NCBI RefSeq assembly: GCF_029960815.1
Contig: NZ_JASBRE010000034.1
Span: forward strand, 1 to 49,112
DNA: 49,112 nucleotides
From: Pseudomonas sp. AL03
Lineage (GTDB): Bacteria > Pseudomonadota > Gammaproteobacteria > Pseudomonadales > Pseudomonadaceae
Direction: 5' to 3'
Shown piece after piece: positions 15,588 through 21,861 of this stretch. Position numbers and translations under genes: made by a program. Every line of letters starts with the position of its first letter. Position 1 is the first letter of the stretch. The notes beneath the pieces are model-generated. The model did no database searches. It saw only the letters and a list, made by a program, of their open reading frames with translations, and was not told where the DNA came from.

Positions 15588-16624
15588 CAGGCACGCCCCC
15601 TGAGCAATAAATACAGAAAGAACGGCGCACCGATAAAAGCCGTGACGATCCCTATCGGCAATTCAGCCGGCGCCAGGGCCAGTCGCGCCACCAGATCGGC
15701 AAACAACAACAGACTGGCACCCGCCAAGACTGACGCTGGCAACAACACCCGATGATCGGGACCGGCCAATAGTCGCACCAGATGCGGCACCACCAGACCG
15801 ACAAACCCGATCATCCCCGCCGCTGCCACCGCTGCACCGACACCCAGCGCCGTGCAGAACACCAATTCACGCTTGAGCCTTTCGACGTCGATGCCCAAAT
15901 GACCGGCCTCTGACTCACCCAGCAATAACGCATTCAAGGCCTTGGCCCGACGCGGCAGCCACAATGCCACGCCGGCACTGATCAACAGCAACGGCCAGAG
16001 CCGCGAATAACTGGCGCCATTGAGGCTGCCCAGGTTCCAGAACGTCAGGGTGCGCAACGTCGCGTCATCCGCCAGATAGGTGAACAGCCCCACGGCGGAG
16101 CCGGCCAGCGCAGTCAACGCAATACCGGCCAGCAACATGGTCGCGACGTTGGTCTGCCCGTTGCGCCGGCCCAGTCGATACACCAGCGCCGTCACGCCGA
16201 GCCCGCCGAGAAACGCGCACAGCGATAACAGGTAAGGCCCGAAGGCTTCAGGCAGACCGCCGAACACAGAACCACCGACGATCGCAATGGCCGCGCCCAA
16301 GGCCGCCCCGCTGGAGACACCGACCAGCCCCGGATCGGCCAGAGGATTACGAAACAACCCCTGCATCGCCACGCCGGACAGTGCCAACACCCCCCCCACG
16401 GCCAAGCCCAACAAGGTTCGCGGCAAGCGAATCTGCCCGAGGATCAGTTCAGCCTGCTCCAGTCCGTCGGGCGCGATCGGTACACCCACCAGCCGCAGGG
16501 CTGCACGCAAGGTGTCGAGCAACGGCAAGCTCACTGGCCCAAGCGCCAACGACAGCCAGATGGCCAACACACACAGCAGGATCAGACCAATGAACAAAGC
16601 GCGGGGTTTAACCAGAATGGTCAT
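15587..16624 (-). CDS. hmuU: Heme ABC transporter permease, FecCD family
   Basis: A 345-residue polytopic permease of the BtuC/FecCD family, forming the heme channel as a dimer with HmuV. About ten membrane helices are apparent. Family motifs include LPRTLLGLAVGGVLALSGVAMQGLFRNPLADPGLVGVSSGAALGA (about 70-113, in pieces) and the C-terminal GMIGFVGLVVPHLVRLLAGPDHR, which contacts the ATPase. The ATG overlaps the hmuT stop by 4 bases (ATGA). Confidence 0.95.
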   Translation of the reverse strand: MTILVKPRALFIGLILLCVLAIWLSLALGPVSLPLLDTLRAALRLVGVPIAPDGLEQAELILGQIRLPRTLLGLAVGGVLALSGVAMQGLFRNPLADPGLVGVSSGAALGAAIAIVGGSVFGGLPEAFGPYLLSLCAFLGGLGVTALVYRLGRRNGQTNVATMLLAGIALTALAGSAVGLFTYLADDATLRTLTFWNLGSLNGASYSRLWPLLLISAGVALWLPRRAKALNALLLGESEAGHLGIDVERLKRELVFCTALGVGAAVAAAGMIGFVGLVVPHLVRLLAGPDHRVLLPASVLAGASLLLFADLVARLALAPAELPIGIVTAFIGAPFFLYLLLRGRA

Positions 16625-17493
16625 TGGCCGGCAGTACCGGGGTAAAAAGCGTCAGACAGTTTTTTCAGCGCATCGGGTAGCCGCGGCCCCAAGCCCCCGA
16701 CCAACAACGTCGGATCAAGCTCCATGACTCGCCCGTCCTTGGCTGCGCGGGTCGAGGACAGCATCGGGTTCTCCTTGAACAACGCCGCACGGGCCGCATC
16801 GCCGGTCAATGCACGATCGGCAAACACCAGCACCTCGGGATCCAGACTGATCAGGGATTCGACAGAAAAGGGTTTATAGCCGGTATGCGTGGCCAGATTG
16901 TGCCCACCAGCCTGTTGCAGCAACCAATCGGCGGCGGTGTCCTTGCCGGCGATGAGCGGTTTGCCGCCCGCGTTGCCAAGCAACAACAGCACACCCGGCG
17001 ACTTTTGCTTCAACTGTGCCCGCGTGACCCGGACCTGTTGCTGATCAAGTTGCTGTTGATACCTCTGAAACAATTGTGAGGCCTGATCTTCAGCGCCGAG
17101 CAACGTGCCCAGGTGCTGCAAATTGCCCTGCAAGGTCGGCAGATCCGGCTGCGCCGAGAACAGTTCGATTTGCACACCCGCGCTGCGAATCTGCGAAAGC
17201 ACCGGTGGCGGCCCCATTTCCTCGGTGCCGACCAGAATCTGCGGACGTAAGCTCAAGATGCCCTCCGCCGACAACTGCCGCTGATACCCGATGCTCGGCA
17301 ATGCCTTGAGCGATTCCGGGTGCTGACTGGTGGTATCGACACCGATCAGTTTCGATTCACCGCCCAGTGCGCTGATCCACTCCGACAAAGCACCACCGGC
17401 ACTGACCCAACGTTGTGGCAACTCGGCCGCTACGGCGTAGTGGCTGACGAGGAGTCCGACACAGAGCGCAGCAACGCGGGTACTCAGGCGCAT
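16621..17493 (-). CDS. hmuT: Heme ABC transporter periplasmic substrate-binding protein
   Basis: A 290-residue periplasmic heme-binding protein (HmuT/PhuT, TroA-like fold). A signal peptide ends near AVAAELP (about 22-25). The two lobes contain RWVSAGGALSEWISALGGESKLIGVDTTSQHPESL and, later, GHNLATHTGYKPFSVESLISLDPEVLVFA; a conserved tyrosine in the latter is the usual heme ligand. It is first in the operon. A Fur-box-like sequence lies about 100 bases upstream, so iron control is likely. No outer membrane receptor or cytoplasmic heme oxygenase partner (phuR, phuS) is next to it. Confidence 0.94.
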   Translation of the reverse strand: MRLSTRVAALCVGLLVSHYAVAAELPQRWVSAGGALSEWISALGGESKLIGVDTTSQHPESLKALPSIGYQRQLSAEGILSLRPQILVGTEEMGPPPVLSQIRSAGVQIELFSAQPDLPTLQGNLQHLGTLLGAEDQASQLFQRYQQQLDQQQVRVTRAQLKQKSPGVLLLLGNAGGKPLIAGKDTAADWLLQQAGGHNLATHTGYKPFSVESLISLDPEVLVFADRALTGDAARAALFKENPMLSSTRAAKDGRVMELDPTLLVGGLGPRLPDALKKLSDAFYPGTAGQ

Positions 17494-17589
17494 AAACAGC
17501 TTCCTTTAAGGGTTTTCCCGGGCATCGAGATGACAGGCCAAGTATCCTCGGCCTTTGGCACCTGAACCCGACAGACAAGGCGGCCATTT

Positions 17590-17608
17590 GATAATTGTTT
17601 GCATTTGA
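17590..17608. promoter_or_regulatory. Candidate Fur box between hmuT and the Rieske gene
   Basis: GATAATTGTTTGCATTTGA keeps about 12 of 19 positions of the Fur consensus; the GATAATTGTT side is the better half. It is 97 bases upstream of hmuT and 52 bases upstream of the Rieske gene, so it could serve either. Confidence 0.45.
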
Positions 17609-17659
17609 ACGTCAAGCTCGGACATCTCCAGTCACGAGCCGCCGGACTTGAGGATAGAC

Positions 17660-17977
17660 ATGAAGTTTCTTTGTGCAGGCGTTGAACTGGCCGATGCCAG
17701 CAGTCGCGGTTTCGACATCGACGGCCAGAAGCTCTTTGCCGTGCGCCGTGGCGGCCAGGTTTACGTCTACATCAATCGCTGCCCGCACCGTGGCGTCGGA
17801 CTGGAATGGAAACCCGACCAGTTTCTCGACCCCAGTAACAGCCTGATCCAGTGCGCGACACACGGTGCACTGTTTCTGATCGAAGACGGGGAATGCGTCG
17901 CCGGCCCTTGCGCCGGGCAGTCCCTGACCACCGTCGCTTGCCACGAAGACGAGCAAGGGATCTGGGTCAGTCTTTAG
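17660..17977 (+). CDS. Rieske (2Fe-2S) domain protein
   Basis: A 105-residue stand-alone Rieske ferredoxin. The cluster motifs are CPHRG (C-x-H, about residues 39-43) and CATHGALF (C-x2-H, about 67-74), as in NirD- or ferredoxin-type Rieske proteins. There is no signal peptide, so it is cytosolic and probably an electron carrier or oxygenase partner that is not encoded nearby. The ATG at 17660 follows GAGGA by 5 bases. Its stop overlaps the convergent sfsA stop by 4 bases. The physiological partner is unknown. Confidence 0.88.
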   Translation: MKFLCAGVELADASSRGFDIDGQKLFAVRRGGQVYVYINRCPHRGVGLEWKPDQFLDPSNSLIQCATHGALFLIEDGECVAGPCAGQSLTTVACHEDEQGIWVSL

Positions 17978-18687
17978 CCGTTCAGCAACACCTCCAGACG
18001 CCGATCGACCACCATCTCTTCGTGGGTCAAGTGCACGCCATAGGCCAGCACCTCGACCCCACACGACACCGCCTCACTCAACGCTGCGGCGTAGGCCGAA
18101 TCGATTTCTCCTGCAGGACGCACGGCGTCGATGCCAGTGAGATTGACGCAATACAACTGCACCGCACGAATTCCGTCCCGAGCCAAATGCGCCAGTTCGC
18201 GCAAATGCTTGGCCCCGCGCTGGGTCACAGCATCGGGAAACGCCGCCACTGAAGAACCCTCGAAGCCCAGGGTGACGCTTTTGACTTCCACAAAAGCCGG
18301 CCCGCTCGGGTAATCGAGACGAAAATCGATGCGGCTGCTTTCCTGACCGTAGGCCACTTCACGTTTCAGCTTGGTAAAACCGTTCAGTTCGGTGATGACA
18401 CCTGCCCGCAGCGCCTCTTCGATTAAGCCGTTGGCCCGTCCGGTGTTTACGCAAAACAAGCGTCCCTGCGGCGTTTCGCCGATTTCCCAAGTGCCAGGCA
18501 ACTTGCGCTTGGGGTCGTTGGAACGACTGAACCAGACCTGCCCGCCCTCCACCTGGCAATTGAGCATCGAGCCGGTGTTCGGGCAGTGAATGGTCAGCAA
18601 TTCGCCGCTAACGGTTTCGATATCGGCGAGAAAACGCTTGTAGCGACGAATCAAACGGCCTTCTTCGAGGGGAGGATGAAAACGCAT
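17974..18687 (-). CDS. sfsA: SfsA, DNA/RNA nuclease family protein (sugar fermentation stimulation protein A)
   Basis: A 237-residue SfsA protein. It starts with the typical MRFHPPLEEGRLIRRYKRFLADIE and carries HCPNTGSM (about 34-41), and the nuclease-like core IDFRLDYPSGPAFVEVKSVTL (about 119-139, PD-(D/E)xK-like: D...EVK). In E. coli it was linked to maltose metabolism and DNA binding; the true role is uncertain. The start overlaps the aminotransferase stop by one base, so both are co-translated. Confidence 0.95.
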   Translation of the reverse strand: MRFHPPLEEGRLIRRYKRFLADIETVSGELLTIHCPNTGSMLNCQVEGGQVWFSRSNDPKRKLPGTWEIGETPQGRLFCVNTGRANGLIEEALRAGVITELNGFTKLKREVAYGQESSRIDFRLDYPSGPAFVEVKSVTLGFEGSSVAAFPDAVTQRGAKHLRELAHLARDGIRAVQLYCVNLTGIDAVRPAGEIDSAYAAALSEAVSCGVEVLAYGVHLTHEEMVVDRRLEVLLNG

Positions 18688-19859
18688 CAGCCTTGCCAGC
18701 TCTTCAAGCCGCGAGCAATCCTCTCGACCGCTTCCTGCAAGCGCGGCAGGCTTTGGGTGTAGGCAAACCGCACGTGATGCCCAGCCTGATAACGGCCAAA
18801 GTCCAGACCGGGGGTAATCGCCACATGCTCGGTTTCGAGGAAATGCCGACAGAACGCGAAGGCATCGCCGCCAAACTTGCTGATATCGGCGTACAAGTAG
18901 AACGCGCCTTCGGGTTCCACAGCAATACCGAAGCCCAGCTCCCGTAGAGCTGGCAGGAGGAAATCACGACGACGACCAAATTCGGCGCGACGCTCTTCGA
19001 GAATGGCAATGGTCGCAGGTTCGAAGCACGCCAACGCGGCGTGCTGGGCCATGCTCGGGGCGCTGATATAGAGGTTCTGGGCGAGTTTTTCCAGCTCACC
19101 GACCGCCGCTTCCGGCGCCACCAGCCAACCCAGGCGCCAGCCGGTCATGCCGAAATACTTTGAAAAACTATTCAGCACAAAGGCGCTGTCATCGACTTCC
19201 AGAACACTGGCGGCATCAGTGCCATAAGTCAGACCGTGATAAATCTCGTCCACCACCAGATGACCGTGGCGTACCTTGATCGCGGCAGACAGGCCTGCCA
19301 ATTCATCGTGGGTCAGGATCGTCCCGGTCGGGTTCGCCGGCGATGCCACCAACGCCCCGACGCTGTCGTGATCCCAATGGCGTGCAATCAGGTCCGGCGT
19401 CAGCTGATAACGCACGTCCGGACCTACAGGGACAAGCTGCGCTGCGCCTTCCACCAACCGCAGGAAATGCCGATTGCAGGGATAACCCGGGTCCGCCAGC
19501 AGCCAGTGCTTGCCCGGATCCACCAGCAAAGCGCTGGCCAGCAGCAACGCGCCAGAACCGCCGGGCGTAATGAGAATTCGCTGCGGATCGATGTTCAGAC
19601 CATATCGCTGCTGATAAAAGCCCGAAATGGCCTCACGCAACTCGGGAATACCCCGCGCGGCGGTGTAACGGGTCTTCCCCGCCGTCAATGCGGCCTGGCC
19701 GGCCTGAATGATCGGCTCGGCGGTGGTGAAGTCCGGTTCGCCGATTTCCAGGTGGATCACGTCGTGGCCAGCCGCTTGCAATTCATTGGCACGCGCCAGC
19801 AGCGCCATGACATGGAAAGGTTCGATCGCACGACTGCGGGCACTGTAGGGCTGAGCCAT
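18687..19859 (-). CDS. Pyridoxal-phosphate-dependent aminotransferase, class I/II
   Basis: A 390-residue fold-type I aminotransferase. Conserved blocks are HLEIGEPDF (37-45), TPGGSGALLLA, SPANPTGT (173-180), LVVDEIYHGL (201-210), and the PLP Schiff-base lysine Lys234 in NSFSKYFGMTGWRLGW. The sequence does not fix the amino donor; it is close to aspartate/alanine-type and valine-pyruvate-type enzymes. The ATG encoding MAQPYSARSR is chosen: AAGGAAGG lies about 5 bases upstream. A longer frame of 31 extra residues lacks such a site. First gene of a two-gene operon with sfsA. Confidence 0.9.
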   Translation of the reverse strand: MAQPYSARSRAIEPFHVMALLARANELQAAGHDVIHLEIGEPDFTTAEPIIQAGQAALTAGKTRYTAARGIPELREAISGFYQQRYGLNIDPQRILITPGGSGALLLASALLVDPGKHWLLADPGYPCNRHFLRLVEGAAQLVPVGPDVRYQLTPDLIARHWDHDSVGALVASPANPTGTILTHDELAGLSAAIKVRHGHLVVDEIYHGLTYGTDAASVLEVDDSAFVLNSFSKYFGMTGWRLGWLVAPEAAVGELEKLAQNLYISAPSMAQHAALACFEPATIAILEERRAEFGRRRDFLLPALRELGFGIAVEPEGAFYLYADISKFGGDAFAFCRHFLETEHVAITPGLDFGRYQAGHHVRFAYTQSLPRLQEAVERIARGLKSWQG

Positions 19860-20191
19860 TAGCCTTCCTTCAACGGGAAAAAAATTGATTCTACCCAAGC
19901 GCAGGAACGAGCGAGAACCTAAAGCGGTCAGACGCCTTATAATCCTGGCCACAAACGACTCGAGCGTGTGCCCCAGGTTTGACTAAAATCAATATTTGAT
20001 CAGGTCTCCAGCACCGCCAGACAAGGCTTTGCAATCATTTGCAAGCACTGCGGGCCACTACCTCGACATCCGGGAGTAGCGCGGTCCGATTTGATCTGGT
20101 AAGTTCGCCCGCTTGCAGCCGCAGGGCCGGCAGGTGTCGGTGATGGAGCAATCCTGCGCAATGGATTACAAGAGTAGAGGCGGTCCATTTC
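19860..20191. promoter_or_regulatory. Divergent intergenic region upstream of dksA
   Basis: These 332 bases separate the aminotransferase (minus) from dksA (plus). A perfect TATAAT (19938-19943, plus) has no good -35 at 17 bases. A small dyad ATCAA-TAT-TTGAT lies around 19990-20002. The dksA leader would be long, about 240 bases if that -10 is used. dksA lacks a strong Shine-Dalgarno directly before its ATG. No gene or RNA was recognised. Confidence 0.35.
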
Positions 20192-20632
20192 ATGCCCACC
20201 CAAGCAAAGCAGCAAAACCAGTCGATCAGCGGCTTCGAACCCTACCAGGCAGTAAAGGGCGAGGAGTACATGGGCAAACCCATGCGCGCTCACTTCACCA
20301 AGATCCTGAATAAGTGGAAACAGGACTTGATGCAGGAAGTCGACCGCACGGTTGATCACATGAAAGACGAAGCGGCCAATTTCCCGGACCCGGCAGACCG
20401 TGCCAGCCAGGAAGAAGAATTCAGCCTCGAGCTGCGTGCCCGTGACCGCGAGCGCAAGTTGATCAAGAAAATCGACAAGACGCTGCAATTGATCGAAGAC
20501 GAAGAATATGGCTGGTGCGAGTCCTGCGGCGTCGAAATTGGCGTCAAGCGACTGGAAGCCCGCCCTACCGCCGACATGTGCGTTGACTGCAAGACCCTGG
20601 CGGAAATCAAGGAAAAGCAAGTCGGCAAGTAA
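20192..20632 (+). CDS. dksA: RNA polymerase-binding transcription factor DksA
   Basis: A 146-residue DksA, which enters the RNA polymerase secondary channel and with ppGpp tunes stable RNA and amino acid promoters. The long coiled coil (about 33-105) has the acidic tip D66-x2-D69-x-A71 (DPADRA) that is needed for activity. The C-terminal C4 zinc finger is complete: Cys109, Cys112, Cys130, Cys133. So this is the zinc-containing type and not the Cys-poor DksA2. The order dksA-gluQ is also found in E. coli. Confidence 0.97.
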   Translation: MPTQAKQQNQSISGFEPYQAVKGEEYMGKPMRAHFTKILNKWKQDLMQEVDRTVDHMKDEAANFPDPADRASQEEEFSLELRARDRERKLIKKIDKTLQLIEDEEYGWCESCGVEIGVKRLEARPTADMCVDCKTLAEIKEKQVGK

Positions 20633-20647
20633 TCTCGACTTGAACGA

Positions 20648-20678
20648 AAAAACGGAGCGTGCGAACGCTCCGTTTTTG
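20648..20678 (+). terminator. dksA terminator
   Basis: A perfect stem AACGGAGCGT / ACGCTCCGTT with loop GCGA, flanked by A-run and T-run, starting 18 bases after the dksA stop. Intrinsic terminator. gluQ begins 33 bases later, so read-through probably supplies part of gluQ expression. Confidence 0.9.
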
Positions 20679-20710
20679 TTTCTGATGTTTTTTGACTTTA
20701 AATAGCCGCC

Positions 20711-21607
20711 ATGACCGCCATCACTTCCCCCACCTACATCGGGCGCTTCGCCCCCACGCCCAGTGGACATCTGCATTTCGGTTCGCTGGTCGCAGCGCTG
20801 GCCTCGTACCTCGATGCGCGTTCGGTGGGGGGCCGCTGGCTGATGCGCATGGAAGACCTCGATCCACCCCGGGAAGAACCCGGTGCTCAAGCGGCGATCC
20901 TTAAAGCCCTGGAAAGCTACGGCTTCGAGTGGGATGGCGAAATGGTCCGACAGAGTGACCGGCACGCTGCCTACGCCGAAGTCCTCAACCGCCTGTTCAA
21001 TCACGGTCTGGCCTACGCGTGCACCTGTTCGCGCAAAACACTTGCGCCCTATCACGGGATTTATCCGGGACTGTGCCGCAATGCCGGCCACGGCACTGAA
21101 GATGCCGCGATTCGCCTGCGCGCCCCCGAACTGGAATACCACTTCATCGACCGGGTGCAAGGCGAATACCGCCAACACCTGGGCCGGGACGTCGGCGATT
21201 TCGTGATCCGCCGCCGCGACGGGCTCTACGCCTATCAGCTGGCCGTGGTGCTGGACGATGCCTGGCAAGGTATCACCGACATTGTTCGTGGCGCCGACCT
21301 GCTCGACTCCACACCGCGCCAGCTCTACCTGCAGGAACTACTCGGCCTGCCGCAACCGCGCTACCTGCATATCCCGCTGATTACCCAGCCCGATGGCAAC
21401 AAACTCGGCAAGTCCTACCGTTCGCCGCCGTTGACCGAAGATCAGGCGACCCCCTTGTTGCTGCGTGCGTTGCGCGCGCTGGGGCAGAACCCCGGTGCCG
21501 AGCTGGCTTACGCCACACCACGGGAAGTGCTGGACTGGGGCATTGCCCACTGGGATGCATTATTGATCCCGCGCACACTTAACCTGCCCGAAGCGCAATT
21601 ACAGTGA
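20711..21607 (+). CDS. gluQ: Glutamyl-Q tRNA(Asp) synthetase
   Basis: A 298-residue truncated glutamyl-tRNA synthetase paralogue. It activates glutamate and attaches it to queuosine at position 34 of tRNA(Asp). It contains the catalytic domain only. The HIGH-like motif is HFGS (RFAPTPSGHLHFGS, residues 12-25) and the KMSKS-like motif is KLGKS (about 236-240). A zinc site is visible in CTCSRKTLAPYHGIYPGLC (C-x-C...Y...C). The anticodon-binding domain of GltX is missing, as expected. It precedes the cbrA region. Confidence 0.95.
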   Translation: MTAITSPTYIGRFAPTPSGHLHFGSLVAALASYLDARSVGGRWLMRMEDLDPPREEPGAQAAILKALESYGFEWDGEMVRQSDRHAAYAEVLNRLFNHGLAYACTCSRKTLAPYHGIYPGLCRNAGHGTEDAAIRLRAPELEYHFIDRVQGEYRQHLGRDVGDFVIRRRDGLYAYQLAVVLDDAWQGITDIVRGADLLDSTPRQLYLQELLGLPQPRYLHIPLITQPDGNKLGKSYRSPPLTEDQATPLLLRALRALGQNPGAELAYATPREVLDWGIAHWDALLIPRTLNLPEAQLQ

Positions 21608-21684
21608 TCACCCTTGCAGTGGCGCGCCCATCCGTTACCATCGCCGCACGTTTTCGGGCACGCGCATAAAAAAGAGAGGCCGGG

Positions 21685-21861
21685 ATGTACATCTATCGCT
21701 TGGTCCTGCTCCTGGTAGTGGGGATTTATCTGTTCTCCCCGGCCATCATGGATTGGTGGATCGACGCCACTGGCGCCTGGTATCGCCCTTATCTGCTCTG
21801 GCTGATTCTGATCGTCGTGACCTTCATCCTGCAGAGCCAAAAAGATGCCGATGAGCTTTAG
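21685..21861 (+). CDS. cbrX: Small membrane protein overlapping cbrA (CbrX-like)
   Basis: A 58-residue protein, MYIYRLVLLLVVGIYLFSPA... to LQSQKDADEL, with two hydrophobic segments (about 4-21 and 36-50) separated by a tryptophan-rich loop (MDWWIDATGAWYRPY). It is probably an inner-membrane protein. GAGAGGCCGGG precedes the ATG. Its last 17 bases overlap the start of cbrA in another frame, so translation is coupled. It lies in the place of the small ORF called cbrX upstream of cbrA in P. putida; that naming is from memory and from position. It could help insertion, stability or signalling of CbrA. Confidence 0.8.
   Translation: MYIYRLVLLLVVGIYLFSPAIMDWWIDATGAWYRPYLLWLILIVVTFILQSQKDADEL

Noticed and set aside
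14820..17493. Vitamin B12 (BtuCDF) instead of heme importer
   Set aside because: The FecCD permease family fits both, but the ChaN lipoprotein, the order T-U-V and the Fur-type site favour heme.
19938..19943. TATAAT as the definite dksA promoter
   Set aside because: No matching -35 at 16-18 bases, and it would give a leader of about 240 bases; kept only as a possibility.
20000..21268. 422-residue frame opposite dksA and gluQ
   Set aside because: It spans two well recognised genes and a terminator on the other strand; composition is that of an antisense frame.
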